Source: Gammaproteobacteria bacterium 45_16_T64 (GTDB lineage Bacteria; Pseudomonadota; Gammaproteobacteria; Pseudomonadales; Ketobacteraceae). From it: 64,000 bases of DNA. Both the position numbers and the translations under genes were made by a program. The notes below the pieces were generated by a model. That model was not told the origin of the DNA and searched no databases. It saw only the letters and a program-made list of their open reading frames with translations. The stretch covers positions 1 to 64,000 of the forward strand of contig MABD01000009.1 in NCBI GenBank assembly GCA_002162955.1, given 5' to 3'. Below, piece by piece: positions 9,024 to 18,786 of this stretch; within the stretch, counting starts at the first letter, position 1, and every line of letters starts with the position of its first letter.

Positions 9024-10358
9024 TTACTCCTTTATCGCCCAAAATTCCAATTGTAAACCCGGTATTTCACCTGAGAAATGGAACGCAAAGCCACCAGACT
9101 TCCTCAAATGAGACCAGTTTTCAGCGCTTTTTTCCATTTGAAAATAGGTATACCCTGCGTTGTAAGGGATTTGGCGAGGAGCCATTGGCATTGCTACAAG
9201 ACGAATTCCAGGCAGTTGTAAATTAACCAGTTCCCTAAGTTGCTCAACACCACCAGCTTTCACCGCAGAAGGAATACGTGAAGCAACCGTTTCTTTTGGC
9301 CAATCTGCCTTTATAGCAAGAATAAACGTGGCATCTTCGAGTAACCTACGATCGTGAATGGGCGCAACTTTGACACCATAATTTCGCTCCTGTAGCTCCA
9401 ACGCTACCGCTGTCTGCTCGAACACCATACTAAGGGATTGACGAATATCACCCATAAGACGGGAAAAACTCACCCTTAAGTCATCGTGCTGATAAACCGG
9501 CAGATCGATAAGCCTTTTTTCTTTACGCGTAAAAGTCGCTATCTCACTTGCCATTGAAACCATATCGACGAAAACTAGCTCGGGATGTACATTCTCTGCA
9601 TGCTGCCAATGCTGAAGGCAGGCGATATACCGATTAACCAATTGCAGCAATAGAAAGTCCGCGACCTCCGACGTACTTGTCCTGGAGTTTTTACTTAGCC
9701 GCCCAGCCAATGCCTCTGCTCGATGATTTAATAAACCTATTGCTTCACTCAACGCTTGGGTAATGGGCGCCGCAACAGATATATCGATGCAAGGGGGGAT
9801 GAAAGCCTCATCCAAAACAATAGCACCGTCTCCGGCCACTTCCTGAATGTGAGTCATCGCTATTCGACTATAATCACTAGTAATATTATCTTCTAGCAAT
9901 AACTTGAATCGCAAGCCGCCAGTGTTTAATCGAGCCAACTTTCCTTGTCCAAGGTTGCTATCCCTAACCTCAACTTCTTTTTTCAAATAACGAGTTAGAG
10001 ACTCTGGGTTTTCATCTAATTCAGCTTCATCACTACCAGGAAGCACGACAGGTAAACAAAGGTATACTTTTTGATCTTGAATAGACTCGTTGAGGCTCAA
10101 CGTTAGCGGATAACCAAAGGCACTGCCAACATGAAACAATGTGCCATCAGCCAGTACTCCTGAGCATTTCGTTATTGAGAATGTCCCCTGTCCTAACAGG
10201 TTTTCATCAACACTTAATGTTTTGACGCCCCAACCATATCGCTGCAACAACCGATTTCGCTCTCTAAACTGCGAATCTATATACCGGTCATGTTGCTGCA
10301 TATGCTGGGGGCGTAAAAACATACCCTCAGTCCAAATAACTTTATCTTGGAAAGCCAT
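9024..10358 (-). CDS. tssK: TssK, T6SS baseplate adaptor
   Basis: TssK trimers connect the T6SS baseplate to the TssL/TssM membrane complex. The 444-residue protein begins with the family signature VIWTEGMFLRPQHMQQ and keeps the full length, including the C-terminal neck and head region ending near FHFSGEIPGLQLEFWAI. The ATG at 10358 follows a GGGTGAG ribosome-binding site with a six-base spacer. It is cytoplasmic, without signal peptide or membrane segment. It is separated from tssJ by 128 bp containing two hairpins, and from tssL by six bases. Confidence 0.96.
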   Translation of the reverse strand: MAFQDKVIWTEGMFLRPQHMQQHDRYIDSQFRERNRLLQRYGWGVKTLSVDENLLGQGTFSITKCSGVLADGTLFHVGSAFGYPLTLSLNESIQDQKVYLCLPVVLPGSDEAELDENPESLTRYLKKEVEVRDSNLGQGKLARLNTGGLRFKLLLEDNITSDYSRIAMTHIQEVAGDGAIVLDEAFIPPCIDISVAAPITQALSEAIGLLNHRAEALAGRLSKNSRTSTSEVADFLLLQLVNRYIACLQHWQHAENVHPELVFVDMVSMASEIATFTRKEKRLIDLPVYQHDDLRVSFSRLMGDIRQSLSMVFEQTAVALELQERNYGVKVAPIHDRRLLEDATFILAIKADWPKETVASRIPSAVKAGGVEQLRELVNLQLPGIRLVAMPMAPRQIPYNAGYTYFQMEKSAENWSHLRKSGGFAFHFSGEIPGLQLEFWAIKE

Positions 10359-10385
10359 ACCATTCTCACCCTATCGCCATTTGAA

Positions 10386-10475
10386 TCTCCTTTGAGAAAG
10401 GAGCTTTTAATAGAGACAAAACGATGGTAAGAAAACTGGCGCTTTTAGCAAAAATACTGTGCAAGTTTTTGCACT
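10386..10475. other. Two hairpins in the tssJ-tssK intergenic spacer
   Basis: CTCCTTT and AAAGGAG around a three-base loop (about 10388-10404) form a 7-bp hairpin. GTGCAA and TTGCAC around GTTT at 10460-10475 form a second, 6-bp hairpin. In the direction of the operon the second is followed by AGTATTTTTG, a weak U-rich tail. They may reduce read-through or stabilise processed mRNA ends. This is an inference from sequence only. Confidence 0.4.
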
Positions 10476-10486
10476 ACCCTGATCTG

Positions 10487-10954
10487 TTATCGCCCACTAG
10501 CAGTGGCGACTCCTTGGCTACCAAATAACACGGTAAGGTCATTTTTTGACTTTAACCTTAAAGGCAGTACCATTCGCCATGAGACTTTATCTAACTGACG
10601 ATAAGCACCCATCACTGCAATAAATTTAGACTCAGGGCTTAACGCAAACTTAATATCCTGAACATCTCCCGGCTTGAGCTCAAGCTCTTCACTTGATATC
10701 AAATCCCCTCCTAACGTTTCTTTCTCATGGTGATAAAGTGAAAAAAATTCTGCATTCTCAAAACCCGCGATTGATTTTAGCTCTAATAACCTCACAACTA
10801 GCGGAGAAGGCCTGCCGTTATCGTCAGGGTTTAAGTCCCCACCTGCCACAATACGCAAGTCCACCTTGGTCAAGTCAGACATCATAAATTGACAACCTGC
10901 CAACATGAATAAACTGCCGCAAAGAAACCCAATCATCATAATTTTTCTTTTCAT
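10487..10954 (-). CDS. tssJ: TssJ, T6SS outer-membrane lipoprotein
   Basis: TssJ is anchored in the outer membrane and contacts the periplasmic part of TssM. From the ATG at 10954 (155 residues) there is a lipoprotein signal peptide with lipobox LAGC and lipidated Cys21, followed by a small beta-sandwich domain. Motifs such as SPLVVRLLELKS and FIAVMGAYRQLDKVSWR fit the VasD/TssJ family. A GTG twelve bases further upstream is in frame, but the ATG gives a normal signal peptide and follows GAGG closely. The gene lies between tagH and tssK, the usual position in several gammaproteobacterial loci. Confidence 0.92.
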   Translation of the reverse strand: MKRKIMMIGFLCGSLFMLAGCQFMMSDLTKVDLRIVAGGDLNPDDNGRPSPLVVRLLELKSIAGFENAEFFSLYHHEKETLGGDLISSEELELKPGDVQDIKFALSPESKFIAVMGAYRQLDKVSWRMVLPLRLKSKNDLTVLFGSQGVATASGR

Positions 10955-11002
10955 ACCGCCTCGCACTCTAACTACTCAATCCATTAACATTGGTAAAAAA
11001 TA

Positions 11003-12505
11003 CTACGATTCGACTGCGCCAACGGATGAAAACAAATCAACGTTATCATCACTATATTCACCGGTCTTCGCAGCCTTTAGCCTATCTATCTGATCTTTAT
11101 AGGTCACCGCAAAAGTATCACCAAACACTGCTGAGAAAGTCGAATCCTCTTGTTGTATGTCGTAGTGATATTCCTTATATGCATCCCAATAACGCGCTTT
11201 TTTACCCGTAATAGAAAACCCTTTTGCAGATGTCCGGTTGAATTTTTCTTCCAGCCGAGTAGGTGCAACTTTATCGAGTAATTGCGACAAAGATGCCTGC
11301 GCACCCGCCATAACACCAATTTGGTGCTCTTGAATATCGCTAAAACTCTCTTTTATAGCCATTGGTATATTTAGAAAGCCTTCCTTTTCTGAACTCACAA
11401 AATGTTTCAACACTTGCTTGTCATCGATAGCAAATTTAAGCGGGTTATTCTTATCCATTTGAACCAGAGTCATATCCATTCGAAACTCATTTTTAAGACT
11501 CGCCCGGCCTTTCATTACATTAACCACACCTGAAAACGTTTCTCTCAACGCCTCCCCAGCACTCTGCATCAGTACAACGCCATCAACCCCTAACTCACTC
11601 GGATCAATACCTAAACCTCGACAGAAGGCGGCCAAATACTCATCGGAAGGTGGCGCTACAGAGGGGCTGCGAGGCTCAACACTGGGGATTACTAGCCCTG
11701 CACCTTTCACAGGCTCATCAACCTGGGGTGCCGAACTCACTGGGGACCTAAAAGGGTCTATTGCAGGGCCCGGGGGGTTCGGGATGCCAACAGCGTTATT
11801 TCGAGCACGATTCCCCGGACGAAGAACTGGCGCCGCCATAGGCTCAACCTCTTCTCCCCCAAGAGCATTCCAATCCTCTGGTAGTTTTTCCGACGACATG
11901 CTTGGCGCACTGAAGGTTTCTTGTATTGCAGACAAGCCATCTGGCATTGACATCGACTCCCGATGCCATGAGTCCAGTTGATTGCTTTCTGAACCGGCTG
12001 CCAACGTCTCCACTGTACCTGCTCCGCTAGCGGTAATTTGAGACGAACCGGGCATCTTTTGGCGTAGTACTTCCAAGGGATCTAGAATTGGGCCAGCACT
12101 TCCTCGAGGATCCAATACAGCCTCCCCATTAGCAAAACCCAGGTCCGCAGATTCACTCGGCGAAAAACCATTTCGCGTGGAGTCTACATGAACCTCCGCC
12201 AAGATCTGTATGTCTCCCATTAACAGCATATCGCCAGAACTAAGCGCTGAGGGATTGTTTTTCCCCAAAGCTTCTGAAGATCCGTTTAAGTACACACCAT
12301 TAGTACTAATATCAGTAATGAAGAAGGTTTCACCCTCACTACTGATTTGAGCGTGACATCCCGACAGGTGCCTGCTTTGATCAGGTATCACCCAGTCACA
12401 CTGCTTAGAGCGCCCAATCACACCCCCTACAGGGAAAAAGCTCTTAGATGCGCTATCTCCAAGCAAATGCTGCTCTGAACTTACTATTTTGAGAACCAAT
12501 TCCAT
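11003..12505 (-). CDS. tagH: TagH/Fha, FHA-domain protein of T6SS
   Basis: FHA proteins of this type are the phosphothreonine sensor and substrate of the PpkA/PppA pair and promote T6SS assembly. About 500 residues: an N-terminal FHA domain (about 1-95) with GRS at 31-33, SGCH at 48-51 and the TNGVYLNG loop near 68-75; a proline-, serine- and glycine-rich linker (about 110-300); and a C-terminal TagH-type domain with a GVVNVMKGRASLKNEFRM stretch. A GTG at 12514 is also in frame; the ATG at 12505 has the better spacing from AGG. It is the first gene of the T6SS operon seen here and begins about 200 bp after tRNA-Pro, so a promoter is expected at 12506-12709, where I could not identify one with confidence. 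Confidence 0.9.
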   Translation of the reverse strand: MELVLKIVSSEQHLLGDSASKSFFPVGGVIGRSKQCDWVIPDQSRHLSGCHAQISSEGETFFITDISTNGVYLNGSSEALGKNNPSALSSGDMLLMGDIQILAEVHVDSTRNGFSPSESADLGFANGEAVLDPRGSAGPILDPLEVLRQKMPGSSQITASGAGTVETLAAGSESNQLDSWHRESMSMPDGLSAIQETFSAPSMSSEKLPEDWNALGGEEVEPMAAPVLRPGNRARNNAVGIPNPPGPAIDPFRSPVSSAPQVDEPVKGAGLVIPSVEPRSPSVAPPSDEYLAAFCRGLGIDPSELGVDGVVLMQSAGEALRETFSGVVNVMKGRASLKNEFRMDMTLVQMDKNNPLKFAIDDKQVLKHFVSSEKEGFLNIPMAIKESFSDIQEHQIGVMAGAQASLSQLLDKVAPTRLEEKFNRTSAKGFSITGKKARYWDAYKEYHYDIQQEDSTFSAVFGDTFAVTYKDQIDRLKAAKTGEYSDDNVDLFSSVGAVES

Positions 12506-12709
12506 CGGCACCACTACCTAATGTCACAAATCCAGGGAAAACTTAAGATCACATTTCACAGGAGAAGATTAAATTATTTGCGAGTCACTTTATAGGCAGA
12601 CAGTGTCGGCGCAAGGAAATGGCGAAAATATGAAGGTTTATATAAGAACATGTGCAAAAAACCGCACACTTAGAATAATCGAATGGACATATTAGGAAAT
12701 GATCAAAAT

Positions 12710-12786
12710 TGGTCGGGGCGAAAGGATTTGAACCTTCGACCCCCACAACCCCATTGTGGTGCGCTACCAAGCTGCGCTACGCCCCG
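12710..12786 (-). tRNA. tRNA-Pro(GGG)
   Basis: On the minus strand the cloverleaf has acceptor CGGGGCG paired with CGCCCCG, discriminator A and encoded CCA. The anticodon stem CCACA/TGTGG holds loop ATGGGGT with anticodon GGG. The T arm is GAAGGTTCAAATCCTTTC. Its 3' end points toward the T6SS operon. Confidence 0.96.
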
Positions 12787-12821
12787 ACACTTTTGATACC
12801 CTGCCTCAACAAGGTCGCGAG

Positions 12822-12850
12822 ATAATACTAGAAATCAGGGACTTATAAAA
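12822..12850 (-). promoter_or_regulatory. Possible promoter of tRNA-Pro
   Basis: TATTAT on the minus strand (12827-12822) lies 17 bp from a weak -35, TTTTAT (12850-12845). It is followed by the GC-rich stretch CTCGCGACC, as in stringently controlled tRNA promoters. The -35 is poor. Confidence 0.35.
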
Positions 12851-12920
12851 CATTTATTTAGAAAGATTTTACTCCCCCACTAAATCACCCCCAAAGCAAA
12901 CCAAGCTCTGTACCCTGCGA

Positions 12921-13277
12921 TTAGTTTTTTAGGACTACGAGTAACTCCTCTAACTCTTTGATCATCTGGTACGTCAGTTGTGATGACTTATTTGCATCAT
13001 CCTGAGCATCTGCGCCTTCCATTTTTTGTCTGGCCCCCCCAATCGTATAACCCTGATCGTACAGCAAGGCCCGTATCTGGCGAATCATTAGCACATCTTG
13101 GCGTTGATAATAACGGCGATTCCCGCGCCTTTTTACCGGTGCCAACTGCGTGAATTCCTGCTCCCAATACCGAAGAACATGGGGCTTAACATCACACAGC
13201 TCGCTTACCTCTCCAATAGTAAAATAACGCTTACCTGGGATTACAGGTAATTCACTATTGTTGCTGGGTTCCAGCAT
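12921..13277 (-). CDS. MerR-family transcriptional regulator downstream of ihfA
   Basis: A 118-residue DNA-binding protein with an N-terminal MerR winged helix: [25 protein letters not shown] at about 18-42 and [27 protein letters not shown] at about 58-84, then a short coiled C-terminus. There is no cysteine-rich effector domain, so the ligand is unknown. It overlaps ihfA by 23 bp and is the last gene of the infC-to-ihfA operon, a position conserved in Pseudomonas and relatives. No specific target can be named from the sequence. Confidence 0.9.
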   Translation of the reverse strand: MLEPSNNSELPVIPGKRYFTIGEVSELCDVKPHVLRYWEQEFTQLAPVKRRGNRRYYQRQDVLMIRQIRALLYDQGYTIGGARQKMEGADAQDDANKSSQLTYQMIKELEELLVVLKN

Positions 13278-13560
13278 ATGCTTCCACTCTCTGCTTTAAC
13301 TTTTGACCAGGCCGAAACGTAACAACCTTACGCGCAGATATTGGGATCTCTTCACCCGTTTTAGGGTTCCGCCCAGGGCGCTCACTTTTTTTGCGTAAAT
13401 CGAAATTCCCAAAACCGGACAATTTAACGTGTTCATCGCCCGCCAAAGAGGTTCGGATTTCCTCAAAAAACAGCTCCACCATTTCCTTGGCTTCCCTTTT
13501 ATTTAGCCCCAATTCTTCAAAGAGCTTTTCCGCCAAATCAGCCTTCGTCAAAGCAGTCAT
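13255..13560 (-). CDS. ihfA: Integration host factor subunit alpha
   Basis: IHF is a heterodimeric nucleoid protein that bends DNA sharply and helps transcription, recombination and replication initiation. The 101 residues match the family along the full length: [21 protein letters not shown] start, [18 protein letters not shown] in the DNA-binding arm with the intercalating proline, and [12 protein letters not shown] near the C-terminus. It starts two bases after the pheT stop and overlaps the merR-type gene, so it is expressed with the phenylalanyl-tRNA synthetase operon, as in Escherichia coli. Confidence 0.97.
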   Translation of the reverse strand: MTALTKADLAEKLFEELGLNKREAKEMVELFFEEIRTSLAGDEHVKLSGFGNFDLRKKSERPGRNPKTGEEIPISARKVVTFRPGQKLKQRVEAYAGTQQQ

Positions 13561-13562
13561 GT

Positions 13563-15950
13563 TTATTCCCTCAATATTACATTTAGCTTGTCTTTCAACG
13601 AAGCTACAACGTTATCGATTATCTCGTTTACTTCGTCATCTTTAAGGGTGCGCGAAGGATGCTGGAGGGTCAAGCCAAAAGCGATGCTCTTGTGACCAGC
13701 ATCTAAGTTAGGGCCTTGATATACATCAAATAATACTACGTCAGTTAACCATTCGCCGGCAGTTTTGCGCACATTTTCCAGTATAGACTCTGCTGAGATC
13801 TTTTCCTCTACAATTACAGCCAAATCACGCCTAACCTCAGGAAAACGTGACAATTCTGTAAATCCCGGAGCTCGCCCCTTCAATAGAGTGGCAAGTTCAA
13901 CCTCAAAAAGGTAGATTTGGCCAGAAACACCTAAAGTCTTTTGTACCGTCGGATGCAACGCACCAACAACACCAACCTCTTCTCCATTACGAGTAATTGC
14001 CGCAGATTGCCCAGGGTGCAAGACAGGATGGCTAGACTCAACAAAACTATACTCATCACCAGCACCCGCAGATTCCAACAAGGCCTCAACATCTCCTTTG
14101 ATATCATAGAAATCTACACTAGCAACTTTACCGTGCCAACTCTCATTCGCCACACCGCCATAAATCAACCCGGCCAACATAGGTGTCTGATCTATCGCAT
14201 TACCCTCACCTGGCACAGGTTTGAATACGAGCCCACTTTCAAACAAACGAAGCCTCGTCTGCTGACGATTTATGTTATGTTGTGCAGCCTTCAACAACCC
14301 CGCCCATAACGTCAGCCTCATTTGAGACATATCGGCTGATATTGGATTCGCCAGCTCAATGGCTTTTTGTCCTGGCGCTACAAGCGAAAGAATATCCTTG
14401 TCTACAAAGCTATAAGTAATGGCTTCTTGATACTCTCTTGCTACCAACCGTTGTTTTAGGGTATCTATCGACAACGTATTCTCTGGGCTTACTTCGGCGG
14501 CAAACCCCATTGCGGGCAAGCGGATAGGGAGATTGTTATACCCCCAAATCCGTCCCAGCTCTTCAATCAAATCCACTTCGATCCGAACGTCAAATCGATA
14601 GGCAGGTGGCACAATATGCCAACCAGATTCAATACCAACAACATCCATACCCAAGCGACTTAGGATGTCGTCAACGTCACTGTCTGGCATAGAAAAGCCT
14701 AGCACTCTCTCTATCTGATCTCGACGCAACTGAATTGGGTCAATATGCGGCAAGTTTTCAATTGAAAGTGCCTCAACAATCGGCCCAGCATTGCCACCAG
14801 CAATCTCTAGAAGTAATTCCGTGGCACGATCCATCGCTTTACGCTGCTGCTCAAAATCCACGCCACGTTCAAAGCGGTGCGAAGAGTCCGTATGCAAACC
14901 ATAGTCTCGTGCTTTACCAGCGATCGAAACAGGCTCAAAAAAGGCACTTTCCAACACGACATCTGTAGTGCTGGGAGTCACAGATGAATCTAAACCTCCC
15001 ATAACACCCGCTATTGCCAAGACCTTCTCCCGATCCGCAATAACCAACGTCCCGGCAGTTAATTCAACCTCTTGCTCACCGAGCAGGGTTAACTTTTCAC
15101 CCTGCTCAGCCAATCGGACTTGGATTCCAGCATTAATAGTTGAAAGATCAAACGCGTGCATAGGCTGACCCTGCTCAATCAACACGTAGTTGGTAACATC
15201 GACCACAGGGTCAATGCTACGAACCCCGCTTCGACGCAATCGCTCCACCATCCAAAGTGGTGTACCCGCGGATCCATTAATCCCCTTCACCACTCGACAT
15301 AGATACCGAGGGCACTGTGCCCTTGCACTCACGTCTACCTGCACGGTATCTGTTATCGTACCAACCACCTCTTCGATATGAATGGAGGAAACATCCATTC
15401 GATTGAGCACCCCCACTTCTCGGGATAACCCAGCAATCCCTAAACAATCACCTCGATTCGGCGTCAAATCTACTTCAATTGCTTTGTCATCTAGGTTCAA
15501 GTAATCCCTGATATCACTACCAATTGGTGCATCCGAGGGCAACTCCATTAACCCTGGCGACTCTTCTTCCAACCCTAATTCAGAAGCCCCGCACAACATT
15601 CCAAAAGAAGGAACACCCCGCAGCTTGGCTTTCTTAATCTTAAAATCACCAGGTAGTACAGCCCCAACTTTCGCGCACGGAATTCGCAACCCCTGTCGTG
15701 CGTTGGGTGCGCCACAAACAATGGCAACAAGCTCTCCGTCGCCTACGTTTACCTGGCAAACACGTAATTTATCTGCGTCAGGATGCTGCTCTATCGATTC
15801 AATTTCAGCCACAACAACGTGGCTAAACACGCCCGCCACTGCCTCAACACTGTCGACCTCTAGCCCAGCCATTGTCAACTGCTCAACCAACTGCTCAGTT
15901 GTAATTGATGGATTAACCCATTCGCGTAACCATTTTTCACTGAATTGCAT
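13563..15950 (-). CDS. pheT: Phenylalanyl-tRNA synthetase beta subunit
   Basis: This subunit pairs with PheS in the (alpha-beta)2 enzyme that charges tRNA-Phe and also carries the editing site. The 795 residues show the expected order: N-terminal EMAP-II-like tRNA-binding domain (about 40-150, [21 protein letters not shown]), B3/B4 editing domain, B5 domain, a catalytic-like core, and a C-terminal FDX-ACB anticodon-binding domain ([17 protein letters not shown] to the end). The ATG lies 88 bp downstream of pheS, a spacing longer than within the rest of the operon. Confidence 0.97.
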   Translation of the reverse strand: MQFSEKWLREWVNPSITTEQLVEQLTMAGLEVDSVEAVAGVFSHVVVAEIESIEQHPDADKLRVCQVNVGDGELVAIVCGAPNARQGLRIPCAKVGAVLPGDFKIKKAKLRGVPSFGMLCGASELGLEEESPGLMELPSDAPIGSDIRDYLNLDDKAIEVDLTPNRGDCLGIAGLSREVGVLNRMDVSSIHIEEVVGTITDTVQVDVSARAQCPRYLCRVVKGINGSAGTPLWMVERLRRSGVRSIDPVVDVTNYVLIEQGQPMHAFDLSTINAGIQVRLAEQGEKLTLLGEQEVELTAGTLVIADREKVLAIAGVMGGLDSSVTPSTTDVVLESAFFEPVSIAGKARDYGLHTDSSHRFERGVDFEQQRKAMDRATELLLEIAGGNAGPIVEALSIENLPHIDPIQLRRDQIERVLGFSMPDSDVDDILSRLGMDVVGIESGWHIVPPAYRFDVRIEVDLIEELGRIWGYNNLPIRLPAMGFAAEVSPENTLSIDTLKQRLVAREYQEAITYSFVDKDILSLVAPGQKAIELANPISADMSQMRLTLWAGLLKAAQHNINRQQTRLRLFESGLVFKPVPGEGNAIDQTPMLAGLIYGGVANESWHGKVASVDFYDIKGDVEALLESAGAGDEYSFVESSHPVLHPGQSAAITRNGEEVGVVGALHPTVQKTLGVSGQIYLFEVELATLLKGRAPGFTELSRFPEVRRDLAVIVEEKISAESILENVRKTAGEWLTDVVLFDVYQGPNLDAGHKSIAFGLTLQHPSRTLKDDEVNEIIDNVVASLKDKLNVILRE

Positions 15951-16038
15951 GTGCTTTACCGTACCAATTGAAGACTATGTTGTGGCGATATATAAAACTG
16001 CCGCCTTATCTGAATTTAAAGCGAAGTTTATGACTACG

Positions 16039-17119
<1,081 letters not shown>

Positions 17120-17165
17120 CTTTATAACCGCTACCAGGCCTATCACCTAGCATGTTACAGCGCGA

Positions 17166-17525
17166 TTAGTCAGAAAGGCTCGCTTTTGCCTTTTCAACTA
17201 ATACCGTAAAAGTTGCCGCATCATGAATCGCGATGTCAGACAATACCTTACGGTCGATTTCAATAGACGCTTTCTTTAGTCCATTGATAAAACGGCTATA
17301 AGTCAAACCGTTTATACGTGCTGCTGCGTTGATACGTGCAATCCAAAGCTGACGGAACTGACGCTTTCTTTGGCGTCTGTCACGATATGCGTATTGGCCT
17401 GCTTTAATAACAGCTTGCTTAGCAACTCGATAAATACGGCTACGGGCTCCGTAATAACCTTTTGCTTCTTTAAGAACTTTCTTGTGTCTTGCTCTAGCGG
17501 TAACACCGCGTTTTACGCGTGGCAT
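17166..17525 (-). CDS. rplT: 50S ribosomal protein L20
   Basis: L20 is an early-assembly protein of the large ribosomal subunit and, in Escherichia coli, represses translation of rpmI-rplT. The 119-residue protein is complete and has the hallmark N-terminal extension [19 protein letters not shown], the [19 protein letters not shown] helix and the C-terminal globular part. It lies 34 bp downstream of rpmI in the conserved infC-rpmI-rplT unit. Confidence 0.98.
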   Translation of the reverse strand: MPRVKRGVTARARHKKVLKEAKGYYGARSRIYRVAKQAVIKAGQYAYRDRRQRKRQFRQLWIARINAAARINGLTYSRFINGLKKASIEIDRKVLSDIAIHDAATFTVLVEKAKASLSD

Positions 17526-17559
17526 AATGTAATCTCCAAAAAACCTAAATTAATAGCAA

Positions 17560-17754
17560 TTAAACGCCTGGCATCATACGACGCACTAGCGCCACATCAG
17601 ATGCAGCAACGTGTTGCTTGGGTCTCAACTGACGAATTCGCTTAGAATTCTTCTTGGTCAAGATATGGTTTTTGAAAGCTTGCTTACGCTTAAAGCCGTT
17701 AGCCGTTTTTTTAAAACGCTTAGCAGCTCCGCTGTTTGATTTGATCTTTGGCAT
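17560..17754 (-). CDS. rpmI: 50S ribosomal protein L35
   Basis: L35 is a small basic protein of the large ribosomal subunit. From the ATG at 17754 it has 64 residues and reads [20 protein letters not shown] at the N-terminus, the standard L35 start. ATGs at 17760 and 17769 are also in frame, but the one at 17754 follows GGAG with a seven-base spacer and gives the canonical N-terminus. A 15-base palindrome lies just upstream and may be part of translational control by L20, by analogy with Escherichia coli. Confidence 0.96.
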   Translation of the reverse strand: MPKIKSNSGAAKRFKKTANGFKRKQAFKNHILTKKNSKRIRQLRPKQHVAASDVALVRRMMPGV

Positions 17755-17775
17755 TTTCATGCTCCGCATTGTTGA

Positions 17776-17790
17776 GCGTGATTATCACGC
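17776..17790. promoter_or_regulatory. Palindromic hairpin in the rpmI leader
   Basis: GCGTGAT and ATCACGC flank a single T between infC and rpmI, about 20 bp before the rpmI start. The RNA would form a six-base-pair hairpin. The position fits a translational control element for L35/L20, but there is no proof of L20 binding in this sequence. Confidence 0.4.
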
Positions 17791-17832
17791 GTGAATACAA
17801 TAAAGCACCCGGTGTTGATCAAACGTTGAGTG

Positions 17833-18372
17833 CTACTTCTTTTTGCGAGGAGCTATCACCATTGTCATTTGACGACCTTCCATTTTAGGATACATTTCGA
17901 CAGTGCCCAATTCCTCAAGATCGACCTCGACCCGCTTTAGCAGTTCCATTCCGATATTTTGGTGGGCCATCTCACGTCCCCGAAAGCGCATCGTGACTTT
18001 GGCTTTATCTCCATCTGAAAGGAACCGCGTCAGGTTGCGAAGTTTTACCTGGTAGTCTCCTTCCTCAGTCCCAGGACGGAATTTTATTTCCTTAACCTGA
18101 GTCTTTTTCTGCTTCTTCTTGGCTTCAGCTCTACTCTTCTTCTCATCAAAAATGTGCTTGCCATAATCCATGATCCGACAAACAATCGGTTCCGAGTCTG
18201 CTGCAATTTCAACCAAATCAAGTGATTCCGCCTGAGATGTTTTTAGAGCTTCCTCTAACGTTACTATCCCAACCTGTTCACCATCCGAACCAATCAACCT
18301 CACTTCAGTTGCAGTGATATCATCGTTAATTCGATTTTTTTTTGATTGCGCACCGCGCTTATCTCGCTTAAT
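17833..18372 (-). CDS. infC: Translation initiation factor IF-3, with AUU start codon
   Basis: IF-3 binds the 30S subunit, blocks premature 50S joining and discriminates against non-canonical starts. A reading frame beginning with GTG at 18303 would miss the conserved N-terminus. Reading upstream in frame gives [18 protein letters not shown] and then TEVRLIG, ending at an ATT codon at 18372-18370 preceded by GGAG with an eight-base spacer. This yields 179 residues, the normal family length, and matches the known AUU start through which IF-3 represses its own synthesis. The two IF-3 domains are complete, with a basic C-terminus ending MVIAPRKKK. The usual upstream gene thrS is missing. Confidence 0.95.
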   Translation of the reverse strand: MKRDKRGAQSKKNRINDDITATEVRLIGSDGEQVGIVTLEEALKTSQAESLDLVEIAADSEPIVCRIMDYGKHIFDEKKSRAEAKKKQKKTQVKEIKFRPGTEEGDYQVKLRNLTRFLSDGDKAKVTMRFRGREMAHQNIGMELLKRVEVDLEELGTVEMYPKMEGRQMTMVIAPRKKK

Positions 18373-18591
18373 AGCTTTTTCTCCAACGCGCCCTTATTGC
18401 CTAAATATTAAAGACAAGGACTTATCATTTTAAATGAGGCTAAGAAGCTCCAGAATGACCGCTTCTTCTTCAAGTTTGTTAGCAGGGGGTAACCTGCCAA
18501 GTTGACCTTGGGAAGTCTAATCGTGGATCTGGAATTTCTCAAGCAAATTAATGACATCTACATCAAAATATCGAGTACTGTCACTGAAACC
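18373..18591. other. infC leader region without a gene; thrS absent
   Basis: No coding sequence is seen. On the transcribed (minus) strand there are small hairpins: AAGAAGC/GCTTCTT (about 18450-18480) and GCAGG/CCTGC (near 18482-18498). A promoter for the infC operon is expected here, but no clear -35/-10 pair was found. No recognisable fragment of threonyl-tRNA synthetase is present. Confidence 0.5.
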
Positions 18592-18619
18592 AAAAGGGCA
18601 CCTCCTTCGAGGTACCCTT
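18592..18619 (-). terminator. Intrinsic terminator downstream of tRNA-Val
   Basis: AAGGGTACCTC and GAGGTGCCCTT pair around GAAG with one mismatch. On the minus strand the stem is followed by TTGGTTT. It starts seven bases after the tRNA CCA end and would separate tRNA-Val from infC transcription. Confidence 0.75.
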
Positions 18620-18625
18620 AGAGTT

Positions 18626-18702
18626 TGGTAGGCACGATTGGATTCGAACCAACGACCCCCACCATGTCAAGGTGGTGCTCTAACCAGCTGAGCTACGTGC
18701 CT
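18626..18702 (-). tRNA. tRNA-Val(GAC)
   Basis: On the minus strand acceptor AGGCACG pairs with CGTGCCT, followed by discriminator A and encoded CCA. Anticodon stem CCACC/GGTGG holds loop TTGACAT with anticodon GAC. D and T arms are standard (TTGGTTCGAATCCAA). It is close to the Escherichia coli valine GAC tRNA. Confidence 0.96.
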
Positions 18703-18716
18703 ATATCTAGGCGCGC

Positions 18717-18745
18717 AAAGTACCACTACATGTAATTAAGTGCAA
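18717..18745 (-). promoter_or_regulatory. Promoter of tRNA-Val
   Basis: TTGCAC (18745-18740) and TACTTT (18722-18717) are spaced by 17 bp. They are followed by GCGCGCC, a GC-rich discriminator typical of stable RNA promoters, just before the tRNA 5' end. Confidence 0.55.
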
Positions 18746-18750
18746 GTCCT

Positions 18751-18776
18751 TGGTCTAATTTTTTGAAATTAAACCA
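18751..18776. terminator. AT-rich hairpin after the UDP-glucuronate epimerase gene
   Basis: TGGTCTAATTT and AAATTAAACCA form an 11-bp stem (one G-U pair in RNA) around TTTG. On the plus strand it is followed by GTTTTT; on the minus strand, in the direction of the gene, the U tract is poor. It may end the epimerase transcript before the tRNA-Val promoter. Confidence 0.4.
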
Positions 18777-18786
18777 GTTTTTCGAA

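Noticed and set aside
17120-17165. pheST leader peptide
   Set aside because: The only small frame has twelve codons and no phenylalanine.
18303-18305. GTG at 18303 as infC start
   Set aside because: It would cut off the conserved IF-3 N-terminus; an in-frame ATT with a proper ribosome-binding site lies upstream.
18373-18590. Remnant of thrS upstream of infC
   Set aside because: No reading frame or motif of threonyl-tRNA synthetase is visible.
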